From contig NZ_LR134338.1 in assembly GCF_900637055.1 (NCBI RefSeq), forward strand, positions 4,491,001 through 4,555,000: a stretch of DNA of 64,000 nucleotides. Reading direction: 5' to 3'. The notes beneath the pieces were generated by a model. That model ran no database searches, was not told the DNA's origin, and saw nothing but the letters and a program-made list of their open reading frames with translations. Both the position numbers and the translations under genes were made by a program. How positions within the stretch are numbered: position 1 is the stretch's first letter; the number at the start of each line of letters is the position of its first letter. This DNA is from Brevibacillus brevis. GTDB taxonomy: Bacteria; Bacillota; Bacilli; Brevibacillales; Brevibacillaceae. Shown piece after piece: positions 9,374-16,959 of the stretch.

Positions 9374-11110
9374 CTAATCGTCCCCCAATTCCATCTGATC
9401 TAATGTGTCGCCTGATGCAACCATCGGATATACGTTTTCTTCCTGTGCTACTCGGAAGTCCACCACGACTGGTCCATCATGCGCAAGCGCCTCTGCCCAA
9501 ACTGCTTCGGCTTCCTCCGGCGTACTTGCTCGCAAGCCTTTTACGCCATATGCTTCCGCCAGCTTGACAAAATCTGGGCTGCACGTCAGATCGATTTGGC
9601 TATAGCGATTATCGTAGAAGAGCTCCTGCCATTGACGAACCATTCCCAAGCACTGGTTGTTCACAATCGCTACTTTAACCGGAATGTTGTATTGGGAGAC
9701 GATTGCCAGCTCTTGGTTGGTCATCTGGAATCCGCCATCCCCAACGACAGAGATTACCGTGCGATCCGGGTGAGCGATTTGTGCGCCAATTGCTGCCGGG
9801 AAGCCGAAGCCCATCGTGCCGAGACCACCGGAAGAGATAAAGGAACGCGGGTGCTTGAACTTATAGTATTGAGCTGTCCACATCTGGTGTTGTCCAACAT
9901 CTGTTGTGACAATCGCTTCCCCATCTGTGGAGTTGTACAAGAGTTCAATGACGGCTTGTGGCTTCAATACGTCGCCATCTTTTTTGTACTTGTACGGATA
10001 TTGTTTTTGCCACTCTTTCAACTGGCTGATCCACGCTTCCGAATCACAAGTTTTTGCGAGCGGAATCGCTTTTGCCAGCGTGCTCTTTACGTCGCCCGCT
10101 ACTGTTACAGCTGTGTCTACGTTTTTCCCCAGCTCTGCCGGATCGATGTCGACATGTACGATGCGGGCTTTTGGTGCGAACTCCTTGGTGCGTCCCATCG
10201 TGATCCGGTCATCAAAGCGTGCTCCCAGACCAATCACACAATCCGCATTTAAGAGCGCTTGGTTCGCTGTGTAATTTCCGTGCATCCCTGGCATTGCCAG
10301 CGACAACTCGTGTGTTCCAGGGAAACCGCCCAATCCCATGAAGGTGTTGATCACCGGAATGCGTGTTTTTTCTGCAAAGTCGCGCAATTCTTTCTCTGCT
10401 TGAGCTGCAATGATTCCCCCGCCCGCCAAAATGACTGGACGCTTCGCTTCGCCAACTGCTTTTACAAACTCTTGTACTTCTTCGTCGCTTGGTACGAGTG
10501 AAGCGCGGTAGCCGCGAATCTCCACTTTATCCGGGTAGGTAAATGGTGCCTTCGCATTGGCGACGTCTTTTGGAATGTCGATCAATACTGGGCCCGGACG
10601 ACCGGTCGTCGCGATGTGGAAAGCTTCCTTCACAATCCGCGGGAGATCGCGAATGTCGCGGACAAAGTAGCTGTGCTTCGTAATCGGGATGGTAATTCCC
10701 GTAATGTTTGCCTCTTGGAACGCATCGGTACCAATCAGCGACTGTGCCACGTTACCTGTGATGCAGACCAGCGGAACCGAGTCCATCTGAGCGGTTGCAA
10801 TCCCCGTTACGAGGTTCGTTGCTCCCGGACCGGAAGTAGCGATACATACACCCGGTTTGCCTGTTGCTCGGGCATATCCGTCAGCAGCATGGATAGCGCC
10901 TTGCTCGTGGCGAGTCAAAATGTGCTTGAAGTAGCTCCCGTACAGGGAGTCATAAATAGGGAGCACCGCACCGCCTGGATAGCCGAAAATGTATTCGACC
11001 TGCTCCAGGATCAAACAGCGCAGCAGCGTTTCTGCTCCTGTCACTTCTTCCCCGAACTGAATCGGTGGAATGCCGTTCTTTTTCTGCAATTCGGCCATTT
11101 CAACACTCAT
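9374..11110 (-). CDS. ilvB: Acetolactate synthase large (catalytic) subunit
   Basis: 578 residues. This ThDP-dependent enzyme joins two pyruvates, or pyruvate and 2-oxobutyrate, at the head of branched-chain amino acid synthesis. The N-terminal ThDP pyrimidine domain has FGYPGGAVLPIYDSLY with the catalytic Glu in HEQGAIHAADGYARATG. A central FAD-binding domain follows, and the C-terminal ThDP motif is VVGDGGFQMTNQELAIVSQYN. GGAGGAGAGG precedes the ATG. It is the first gene behind the T-box leader. Confidence 0.97.
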   Translation of the reverse strand: MSVEMAELQKKNGIPPIQFGEEVTGAETLLRCLILEQVEYIFGYPGGAVLPIYDSLYGSYFKHILTRHEQGAIHAADGYARATGKPGVCIATSGPGATNLVTGIATAQMDSVPLVCITGNVAQSLIGTDAFQEANITGITIPITKHSYFVRDIRDLPRIVKEAFHIATTGRPGPVLIDIPKDVANAKAPFTYPDKVEIRGYRASLVPSDEEVQEFVKAVGEAKRPVILAGGGIIAAQAEKELRDFAEKTRIPVINTFMGLGGFPGTHELSLAMPGMHGNYTANQALLNADCVIGLGARFDDRITMGRTKEFAPKARIVHVDIDPAELGKNVDTAVTVAGDVKSTLAKAIPLAKTCDSEAWISQLKEWQKQYPYKYKKDGDVLKPQAVIELLYNSTDGEAIVTTDVGQHQMWTAQYYKFKHPRSFISSGGLGTMGFGFPAAIGAQIAHPDRTVISVVGDGGFQMTNQELAIVSQYNIPVKVAIVNNQCLGMVRQWQELFYDNRYSQIDLTCSPDFVKLAEAYGVKGLRASTPEEAEAVWAEALAHDGPVVVDFRVAQEENVYPMVASGDTLDQMELGDD

Positions 11111-11164
11111 TAACCTCTCCTCCTCCCAATTCTCAACAGGTATTGAAAATAACTATAGACACAT

Positions 11165-11500
11165 AGAAAAACCCTTTCGCCCCGACACGGTTTTATTTCC
11201 ATGTCTTTTGGGGCGAAAGGGTTCGCGGTACCACCCAACTTTATCGGCGCCTCACGGTCAGCCGATCTCAGCCAGTCACAGCAAATGTGGACTGTAACAC
11301 GTTAACGGGTGTTAAGCGGTTTGGCCTACTACCTGCAAAGCAAGTTTCAGCTAAACGGCTCGGAGGTGAGCAATGCGGCGTACCCTATACCCGTTTCTCA
11401 GCATCAGGGCTCTCTGTAAAAGGGGTAACGCGCACCATCCTCGTCATGGCCTACTATTTAAACAATATTTTCAATATTGTTGTTGTCAGAATAAAGTGTT
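11165..11500 (-). promoter_or_regulatory. T-box riboswitch leader of the ilv-leu operon, probably leucine-specific
   Basis: The minus-strand leader contains the T-box core AGTTGGGTGGTACCGCG (complement near 11222-11240), which in this family pairs with the uncharged tRNA end. It is followed by a terminator stem (AACCCTTTCGCCCC at 11169-11183 against GGGGCGAAAGGGTT at 11210-11223) and a T run. In Stem I, the segment TTGCTCACC offers CTC followed by A as the specifier codon, which would read leucine; this was picked by eye and is less certain than the T-box itself. A stem III-like hairpin (TAACAC..GTGTTA) lies between them. Confidence 0.9.
11461..11481. repeat. Perfect 9-bp palindrome near the start of the ilv leader transcript
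   Basis: AACAATATT-TTC-AATATTGTT is a perfect inverted repeat about 20-40 bases after the predicted transcription start. It could be an operator (it is not a convincing CodY box) or simply a 5' hairpin of the leader RNA. Confidence 0.5.
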
Positions 11501-11507
11501 ACGTCTG

Positions 11508-11536
11508 ATTATAGCTAGGCACCTAGGGGGTGTCAA
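11508..11536 (-). promoter_or_regulatory. Sigma-A promoter of the ilv-leu operon
   Basis: On the minus strand TTGACA, a 17-base spacer and TATAAT make a full-consensus promoter placed just before the T-box leader. Confidence 0.88.
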
Positions 11537-11626
11537 CGAAAACAAAAAGATTTTACTGGACTTTCGTCCGAACGAATGCTCAGTAAGAAATGGCTATACG
11601 GCGCGGTTTTTGCTTGAAAGCGGATA

Positions 11627-11702
11627 CAACAAAACGGTCAAAACCGTTTTGTTGACCGCAAGCGGTCGCTATACTTTTATGAAAAACGTCGAGACGTTTT
11701 TC
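11627..11702 (-). repeat. Three-hairpin intergenic repeat, copy 1 (3' side of cysH-sat)
   Basis: Three hairpins in a row: a 12-bp stem (CAACAAAACGGT / ACCGTTTTGTTG), the invariant GACCGCAAGCGGTC, and after a 13-base AT-rich spacer GAAAAACGTC-GA-GACGTTTTTC. The same order occurs at 13694 (same orientation) and 46996 (opposite). It lies between sat and the ilv promoter and encodes no protein. The strand given is nominal, because copies 1 and 2 read forward on the plus strand with hairpin 1 first. Confidence 0.85.
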
Positions 11703-11737
11703 ACTGAAAACTGGAAAGCTTGTCCAGTTTTTGCAAC

Positions 11738-11760
11738 GGAAAAAGAACGGCATTGCCGTC
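11738..11760 (-). terminator. Terminator after sat
   Basis: On the minus strand GACGGCA / TGCCGTT form a tight hairpin followed by CTTTTT. A second weaker hairpin (AACTGG / CCAGTT, 11707-11731) follows it. Confidence 0.65.
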
Positions 11761-11784
11761 CCTCTCCTCCTTTTCGGTTCCGTT

Positions 11785-12885
11785 TTATTGCGGGGATTTC
11801 AATCCTTCTATCAAAATCGTTGCGACTTCCGGACGAGTAAATTCCGGAGGTGGCGTGATCCCGTTTCTCAACATTTCCCTCACTTTTGTTCCCGATAAGG
11901 TCAGATGAGAGTCTTTGTCATGCGGGCACGTCTTGGTCGTTGCCATACCTTGGCATGCCGTGCAGTAAAAGCTGTGCTCAAAAAAGAGCAGCTGGATACC
12001 GAGCTCGCCTGGCGCAAACTCGGAAAAGATGTGCTGCGCATCATACGTCCCGTAGTAATCGCCTACCCCTGCGTGATCGCGGCCGACGATAAAGTGTGTA
12101 CAACCGTAATTTTTTCGTACCAATGCGTGGAAGACCGCCTCTCGCGGACCTGCATATCGCATGGCAGCCGGAAAAGCGCCGAGCAGTACACGGTTGTGCG
12201 GATAGTAATTTTCCAAAAGGGCGAGATAGCTTTTCATTCGTACTTGTGCAGGAACATCGTCTGACTTCGTTTCCCCCATCAGTGGGTTGAGAAAAAGGCC
12301 ATCAACAATCTCCAATGCCGCCTTTTGAATATATTCATGCGCCCGGTGAACGGGATTGCGCGTTTGAAAACCAACCACCGTTTTCCAGCCATTTTTTCGA
12401 AATCGTTCTCTCGTTTCAGCCGGCGTCAAATAAAAATCAGAGAAGCGCTCAGGCCGTGGCTTTTGCAGTACTTCTACGGGGCCACCCACGTATAGGTTTG
12501 GCTTTTCAAACAGTTTTTTCACACCAGGGTGAGCGAGATCCACCGTACGAAAAACGAGCTCTGCCTCACGCATTTTATCTGGCACATAGCAGCTATTCAC
12601 CCGCAAAATCGCATAATCCACTCCATCTTCCCCACGTAGCAGAATACTGTCGCCAGGCACAAGATCATCGTGCTCATCTGCATCGACAGCCAATGTCACT
12701 GGCAACGGCCACACCGTTCCATTGGCTAGACGCATCGTTTCCACGACAGTGTGGTAATCCGCCTCTTCCATGAATCCAGCCAACGGCGAAAATGCCCCGA
12801 TAGCAAGACATTCGATGTCCGACAGGGTCCATTTGTCCACGATAATGGCTTTTTTGATCCCGTGCGGCAAGATCGTTTGTTTCAC
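11785..12885 (-). CDS. sat: Sulfate adenylyltransferase (ATP sulfurylase)
   Basis: A 366-residue Sat that forms APS from sulfate and ATP, the first step of sulfate assimilation. Visible motifs are GFQTRNPVHRAHEYIQK (the HxxH nucleotide-binding site near residue 190), LLGAFPAAMRYAGPREAVFHA, FIVGRDHAGVGDYYG, and LSGTKVREMLRNG near the C-terminus. The frame opens upstream at 12993, but the GTG at 12885 has AGGAGGG six bases before it and yields MKQTILPHG, so it is preferred. An ATG at 12909 overlaps the cysH stop as ATGA and is the alternative start. It is cotranscribed with cysH. Confidence 0.93.
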   Translation of the reverse strand: MKQTILPHGIKKAIIVDKWTLSDIECLAIGAFSPLAGFMEEADYHTVVETMRLANGTVWPLPVTLAVDADEHDDLVPGDSILLRGEDGVDYAILRVNSCYVPDKMREAELVFRTVDLAHPGVKKLFEKPNLYVGGPVEVLQKPRPERFSDFYLTPAETRERFRKNGWKTVVGFQTRNPVHRAHEYIQKAALEIVDGLFLNPLMGETKSDDVPAQVRMKSYLALLENYYPHNRVLLGAFPAAMRYAGPREAVFHALVRKNYGCTHFIVGRDHAGVGDYYGTYDAQHIFSEFAPGELGIQLLFFEHSFYCTACQGMATTKTCPHDKDSHLTLSGTKVREMLRNGITPPPEFTRPEVATILIEGLKSPQ

Positions 12886-12905
12886 GTCTTTCCCTCCTGC
12901 GCTGT

Positions 12906-13607
12906 TCATTTGTGCAGACCGCATTCTGTCTTTTCGAAGCCAGCCCACCGTCCCGACCGAGAATCTTGGCCAGGCATGACAGCGCGCGTGCATACTCGAC
13001 AGCCAATGCTTGGATAGTTCCGGTCGTGCAATGGATTGTAAGGGACATCATGCGCATGGATATATTCCCACACCTGGGCCTCCGTCCAATCTGCTAGCGG
13101 ATTGAATTTAACCAGGTTGAATTTTTCGTCCCACTCCACTTTTTTGGTATTCGCTCGGGTAGGTGATTGCTCGCGGCGAATACCTGTAATCCACGCCTGA
13201 TAGTTGGACAGGACGCGCTTTAACGGCTCTACCTTCCGAATCTCGCAGCAAAGATTCGGTTCTCTCTCCCACAGTTTTTCTCCGTGTTTTTCTGCCTGCT
13301 CGGTTAGCGTCAACTGTGGCTGCACTTGAATAAATGTTGTGCTGTATCTGGCTTGCAGCTTGTCACGCGTATCATACGTTTCAGCAAAATGAATGTTGGT
13401 ATCGAGGTAAAATACAGGAATCGTGGGAGCCAATTTGTGCTGCATGTCAATTAAAACGACATCTTCAGCGCCAAAGCTGGCAGCTAGGATCAGACTAGCT
13501 GCATAGTTTTCCACGGCGTTCACAAGCACGTCCTGCGGCGCGTGAGCTTCCAGTCGGCTTGCCCATTCCTGTATTTCCTCATCCGCCATTTTCTGGCGAT
13601 TGCTCAT
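12906..13607 (-). CDS. cysH: Phosphoadenylyl/adenylyl-sulfate reductase, iron-sulfur type
   Basis: 233 residues. It reduces activated sulfate to sulfite with thioredoxin. The PAPS-reductase fold has SFGAEDVVLIDM near residue 45 and YLDTNIHFAETY. The catalytic C-terminal ECGLH is present. The paired cysteines CC (LCCEIRKVEPL) and CRVC (GCRVCTRAVMPGQDSR) bind a 4Fe-4S cluster in enzymes that use APS, and many Bacillota versions take either APS or PAPS. AGAGGAG eight bases before the ATG at 13607 decides the start over the upstream ATG at 13637. The stop overlaps the possible sat ATG. Confidence 0.94.
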   Translation of the reverse strand: MSNRQKMADEEIQEWASRLEAHAPQDVLVNAVENYAASLILAASFGAEDVVLIDMQHKLAPTIPVFYLDTNIHFAETYDTRDKLQARYSTTFIQVQPQLTLTEQAEKHGEKLWEREPNLCCEIRKVEPLKRVLSNYQAWITGIRREQSPTRANTKKVEWDEKFNLVKFNPLADWTEAQVWEYIHAHDVPYNPLHDRNYPSIGCRVCTRAVMPGQDSRSGRWAGFEKTECGLHK

Positions 13608-13693
13608 CAGCGAAACTCCTCTCTTGCTAGGATTCACCCACCATCATATGCCTAGTGACTGGAAGTGGCGCATCGTCCACCCATATCCAACTC

Positions 13694-13803
13694 GCCCAAA
13701 CCAAACCGTCATGACCGTTTGGTTGACCGCAAGCGGTCGTATCCACTTTTTTGAAAAATGTCGAGATGTTTCGATCCCCCGATGAGAGGGGACGTTTTTC
13801 ACA
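13694..13803 (-). repeat. Three-hairpin intergenic repeat, copy 2 (5' side of cysH-sat)
   Basis: Same order as the copy at 11627: AACCAAAC / GTTTGGTT stem with an imperfect centre, the invariant GACCGCAAGCGGTC at about 13723-13736, then GAAAAATGTCGAGATGTTTC and an extra GATCCCCC / GAGGGGAC element. Copies 1 and 2 are direct repeats flanking the cysH-sat operon, about 2.1 kb apart. It sits just upstream of cysH, where the promoter would be expected. Confidence 0.8.
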
Positions 13804-13804
13804 G

Positions 13805-13836
13805 AAAAAAAGCCGCCAGACATGGTCTGACAGCTT
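13805..13836 (-). terminator. Terminator after the first small secreted protein gene
   Basis: On the minus strand a stem AGCTGTCAGAC / GTCTGGCGGCT closes around CAT and runs into seven T. Confidence 0.7.
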
Positions 13837-13845
13837 TCTGCTGCG

Positions 13846-14085
13846 TTATTTTTCATCTTTTTCGTTTACAGCCGGGGCGAAAATAAACGAAGGACCGATT
13901 TGTTGTGTCTTTTTGGTATCGGTTACTTTAACGGTTTGAACGGTTGGTATCGCATATGAACCAGGGCTTACGAAGGAAGGCGGCACCGAGTAAGAATCAT
14001 CCTTGTCTTTCGCAAACGCTCCTGGCACAAACAACGCTGAACAAACTACTGCTGTTACACCCATTATCATCCATTTTTTTCTCAT
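13846..14085 (-). CDS. Small secreted protein, paralogue 1
   Basis: 79 residues. It begins with a signal peptide (MRKKWMIMGVTAVVCSALFVPGAFA) with a probable AFA cleavage site, leaving a mature chain of about 54 residues rich in Asp, Lys, Ser and Pro (KDKDDSYSVPPSF, ending AVNEKDEK). No known domain is recognised. It is a tandem duplicate of the gene at 14248: the signal peptide, KDKDDSYSV and the C-terminal FxFxPxVNEKxE are shared. It has its own terminator and a GGAGAGAGAAATAG ribosome site. Export is well supported; function unknown. Confidence 0.75.
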   Translation of the reverse strand: MRKKWMIMGVTAVVCSALFVPGAFAKDKDDSYSVPPSFVSPGSYAIPTVQTVKVTDTKKTQQIGPSFIFAPAVNEKDEK

Positions 14086-14155
14086 CTATTTCTCTCTCCC
14101 TATCCAATGTTTTCCTGTAACGCTTTTTATTGTATGGCATTGGGGAGTCTGCTTG

Positions 14156-14189
14156 ACACGGACGAAAGATTGTTTTTTTCTCAGACTTG
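14156..14189 (-). promoter_or_regulatory. Conserved upstream block, copy 1
   Basis: The minus-strand block GTCTGAGnAnAAAACAA...CGTCCGTGT is shared with 14554-14590 and lies about 70 bases before the start codon, just upstream of a possible -10 (TACAAT). It could bind an activator of both small secreted genes. Confidence 0.45.
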
Positions 14190-14215
14190 AGGTTTACATC
14201 CACTTGGTACCAAAG

Positions 14216-14239
14216 AAAAAGCATCCTGTACGGATGCTT
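14216..14239 (-). terminator. Terminator after the second small secreted protein gene
   Basis: AAGCATCC / GGATGCTT stem followed by T residues on the minus strand, 9 bases after the stop of the 14248-14484 gene. Confidence 0.7.
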
Positions 14240-14247
14240 GAAGCCCA

Positions 14248-14484
14248 TTAGTTTTCTTCTTTTTCGTTTACAATTGGAGTAAAAGTAAATGCACTTCCTG
14301 CTGTTTGCGTGCCTGCTACCGCATCTGTTTTCTGTACTACTGGAGCCGAGTGCGGACCAGGGGCGAAGATAGAAGGCGTCACGGAATATGAGTCATCTTT
14401 GTCTTTGGCAAACGCCCCTGGCACGAACATCGCTGAACAAACAACTGCTGTAATTCCCATCATCATCCACTTTTGTTTTCTCAT
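14248..14484 (-). CDS. Small secreted protein, paralogue 2
   Basis: 78 residues with signal peptide MRKQKWMMMGITAVVCSAMF and the same AFA-KDKDDSYSV junction as its neighbour at 13846. The middle diverges (TPSIFAPGPHSAPVVQKTDA) while the tail FTFTPIVNEKEEN is retained. This pattern of conserved ends and a variable middle indicates an old tandem duplication under selection. The 5' leader CTCTCTCCCTATCCAATG (complement) and a further upstream block are also shared by the pair. Function not recognised. Confidence 0.75.
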   Translation of the reverse strand: MRKQKWMMMGITAVVCSAMFVPGAFAKDKDDSYSVTPSIFAPGPHSAPVVQKTDAVAGTQTAGSAFTFTPIVNEKEEN

Positions 14485-14552
14485 TTTGATCTCTCTCCCT
14501 ATCCAATGTTTTCCTCTTATGGCTTTATTTTAAGGGATCAGCCATGTTGTCT

Positions 14553-14590
14553 AACACGGACGGGAGGTTGTTTTCTCCTCAGACCTGGGG
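14553..14590 (-). promoter_or_regulatory. Conserved upstream block, copy 2
   Basis: The counterpart of the block at 14156-14189, again about 70 bases before the ATG. A possible promoter TTAGAC-16-TAAAAT lies between it and the gene. Confidence 0.45.
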
Positions 14591-14734
14591 CGGATTCTGC
14601 TTTAGGACCAGAGCCTAGTTCTACAGCGAATTAGCAGTTCTATTTTCCTCTTTTTCAAAATGACAGAAAGCATTTATACAAAATATGGTATGATTTTGAA
14701 TTGTGCTGATTTTCATTTGACAGGAGGTAACCGC

Positions 14735-15787
14735 ATGTCCAAGCTCAGAGGGGTATTGCTTTCTGGATTGTTGCTCATTCCGATTCTATCGGGCTGTAGC
14801 CAGGAAGCCAAGCCCGTTGAAGCCGAGTCCGGGCAAACCCAGAACCAGCCGTCAACACAGACTACCACTGCTCCTGAACCGACGGCAGAAACGAAAGCAA
14901 AGGAAGAAGCCAAACCAGAGGGTGAAGCTGTAAACTTCGAAGTCGTTGGCCAGCCATCTAGCGACGCTCCAGCAGACCAAGGAGATCCAAAAGCCACTCT
15001 TGGAGGGGAACTCACCATCAACTCCAAGACATTGACGATCAAAGGATCATCCAACTTGCTCCCCGGTGCAAAAGTAAAAGCAAATGTAACCGCAAAAGGC
15101 TATAATATGTGGGGTTATAACGATGAGACGGAGGTTAACTCCGATGGAAGCTTTGAACTGGAGGTAAAAAAGCCAGACGTGAAGGCACAGATGGAAGTCG
15201 AATTGTCCTTCACCTCCGATCAGCAAAGCGATCGAATCCAAGAAGCCTATGGTAAAACCGGCGAAAAGCTAACCGGTGATTACGTGTATCAATACCTCGA
15301 TTCTGACAAGTTGAAATACAAAGTGGCGACCTTTGCCTATGTCGACCCGAAAGCACAGACAAATACGAAGGTGCCATTCGAAACACCTGTATGGGATAAA
15401 CCATCTGATTATGGTCAACCTGCTATTTGGATCAAGCCGAGCATAACCAAAAACGGGAAATCCCTAACCGTAGCGGCAAAAAGCAATTTCCTGGAAGGGA
15501 CTAAGATAAGTGGTGGTCTCGATATCCCTAACCATGTCCATTATGGCTATACAGATCAGACTGAGGTTAAACCGGATGGATCTTTTTCCCTGCAAATCCC
15601 CCAGCCTGACAAAGTTAAGCAATATTACGTCCTTATTCAATTCATACCAGACGACAATATGTGGCCAACTGTAAAGGATGCCTATGGGGAAAAAGGTGAA
15701 AAATTAAAAGGCGAGTTCATCAAAATCAAAGACTCAGACAAAAAAACAGTCAACATGATTGAAATGAAGATCAAAGTGGATCTATAG
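14735..15787 (+). CDS. Lipoprotein with a duplicated ~90-residue domain
   Basis: 350 residues. The lipobox LSGC follows a hydrophobic leader (MSKLRGVLLSGLLLIPI), so the chain is anchored outside the membrane. A Thr/Pro/Glu-rich linker of about 65 residues follows. Two similar units come next: LTINSKTLTIKGSSNLLPGAKV...GYNDETEVNSDGSFEL...EAYGKTGEKLTGDYV, and WIKPSITKNGKSLTVAAKSN...GYTDQTEVKPDGSFSL...DAYGEKGEKLKGEFI. Each resembles a beta-sandwich, but no named family is claimed. AGGAGG seven bases before the ATG at 14735 decides the start. Function unknown. Confidence 0.82.
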   Translation: MSKLRGVLLSGLLLIPILSGCSQEAKPVEAESGQTQNQPSTQTTTAPEPTAETKAKEEAKPEGEAVNFEVVGQPSSDAPADQGDPKATLGGELTINSKTLTIKGSSNLLPGAKVKANVTAKGYNMWGYNDETEVNSDGSFELEVKKPDVKAQMEVELSFTSDQQSDRIQEAYGKTGEKLTGDYVYQYLDSDKLKYKVATFAYVDPKAQTNTKVPFETPVWDKPSDYGQPAIWIKPSITKNGKSLTVAAKSNFLEGTKISGGLDIPNHVHYGYTDQTEVKPDGSFSLQIPQPDKVKQYYVLIQFIPDDNMWPTVKDAYGEKGEKLKGEFIKIKDSDKKTVNMIEMKIKVDL

Positions 15788-15791
15788 GCAT

Positions 15792-15818
15792 GAAAAAAAG
15801 CACCCGTTGTGGATGCTT
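15792..15818. terminator. Terminator between the lipoprotein and R2lox genes
   Basis: AGCATCC / GGGTGCT stem. On the minus strand it runs into seven T, so it mainly serves the oxidase gene, but it is placed to block both convergent transcripts. Confidence 0.6.
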
Positions 15819-15852
15819 TCGCGGTCGAATTCGTTCGATCGCCTTTTTTTTC

Positions 15853-16767
15853 TTACACATCGATCGTTGTTCTTGTATGCTTATACAGCTCTTCAATCGT
15901 CTGCCCTTTTGCTCGGGCAAGTACCTCCATGCGCACACTCAGTTGCTTTTTCGCAAACTGCTGCAAATCAGCGACCTTCACTCCGAATGCACTCACTCCT
16001 TGTGGGTCATCCATCCAGTCGTACAGATGACTTGCCATTGGAGCCAGCTCATCCATCTTTTTGGCAATGACATCGTAAATATGGGGATGCTCACAGATCA
16101 ATCGCTGCAGCAGGAATGTTCCGTAGCTGATATGCCGCGATTCGTCTGTCTTTAAATACCCGATTCCTTGCATTAAACCGGGCATGAGCCCTGTTTTGCT
16201 GAGTGCTTCGTAAAACGCATAGTAGCCTGTCTCTGCGAGCACGCCTTCCACAAACATGTTGTAGACAGTAGAAGCTTCTGCGATGGCTTCAGGGGATTTA
16301 TCCGTCAGCAGACGATTGAGTGCATTTGGCAAGATCTCATGGAAAATTCGTTTGTACACATCATCGTGAAAATGATGCAAGTCTCCTGACTCGCCGATAT
16401 TATCGAGAACCAACCGAAAAAACTCCGTATGCTTGGCCTCTTCAAAGAGGAAGGTCGTCAAATACATTTCTTCCTCCAATCGCCCTTCCTCTGCTATGAC
16501 CATGATCAAAGGCAAAAGATCGAGGGTGACAGCTTCTTCCCCACCAAGAAAACCAGCAATCCGCCCCAAAGTTTCTTCCTTCTGCTCCGGATTCATCTTC
16601 GCGTAATCTTCACGGTCTTGCGTAAAATCAATGTCCTGCGGGTTCCAAATGCCGTATCTCTTCGCTTTTTGATACAATTGGTACGGCAGCAGCTCCTGAT
16701 TCAATCCTTTTTGGCTGGTCGAAACAAAACCATTCCTCATCCCCATCCAACCTTTCTTTTTTCTCAT
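15853..16767 (-). CDS. R2-like ligand-binding oxidase (R2lox)
   Basis: 304 residues. It is a ferritin-like four-helix protein of the ribonucleotide reductase R2 group that binds a Mn/Fe pair and a fatty-acid-like ligand. Metal ligands are seen in GGEEAVTLDLLP, FEEAKHTEFFRL, a further Glu in EGVLAETGYYAFYEAL, and TDESRHISYG. The Val of EEAV and the Tyr of TGYYAF match the pair that is cross-linked in characterised R2lox proteins. There is no R1 gene nearby, which fits an oxidase rather than a reductase subunit. ATGs at 16767, 16746 and 16740 are all possible starts. Physiological substrate unknown. Confidence 0.88.
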   Translation of the reverse strand: MRKKKGWMGMRNGFVSTSQKGLNQELLPYQLYQKAKRYGIWNPQDIDFTQDREDYAKMNPEQKEETLGRIAGFLGGEEAVTLDLLPLIMVIAEEGRLEEEMYLTTFLFEEAKHTEFFRLVLDNIGESGDLHHFHDDVYKRIFHEILPNALNRLLTDKSPEAIAEASTVYNMFVEGVLAETGYYAFYEALSKTGLMPGLMQGIGYLKTDESRHISYGTFLLQRLICEHPHIYDVIAKKMDELAPMASHLYDWMDDPQGVSAFGVKVADLQQFAKKQLSVRMEVLARAKGQTIEELYKHTRTTIDV

Positions 16768-16891
16768 ACGCCTTCTATTCCGAACGAATGAAAGAAGTCA
16801 CGAAATTGTTAATTTATCCCATTTCCATTCTTTACGCTCCGATCAGCGGTTTGATAAAATGAAGGCGCTGTAGGTTGATTATAGGTCAGGC

Positions 16892-16905
16892 TGAACGATC
16901 GTTCA
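16892..16905. promoter_or_regulatory. Perfect 14-bp palindrome, probable operator
   Basis: TGAACGATCGTTCA lies in the divergent region between R2lox (start 16767) and the LuxR-type gene (start 16960). Its position suits a site controlling one or both genes. Confidence 0.5.
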
Positions 16906-16959
16906 TATCCCCAAAAATCAGGGGGTGTTCATCACGCAAATGGAGGTGGCAATCACTCC

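Noticed and set aside
11461..11481. CodY box at the ilv leader palindrome
   Set aside because: Compared by eye with AATTTTCWGAAAATT it has about six mismatches in 15 positions.
11373..11840. 155-residue ORF containing MKNVETFF over the T-box and first three-hairpin repeat
   Set aside because: It is the translation of the leader, the palindrome and the repeat; the same MKNVETFF appears wherever the repeat occurs.
11590..13900. S-box (SAM) riboswitch before cysH-sat
   Set aside because: None of the conserved S-box core could be seen; the upstream space is filled by the three-hairpin repeat.
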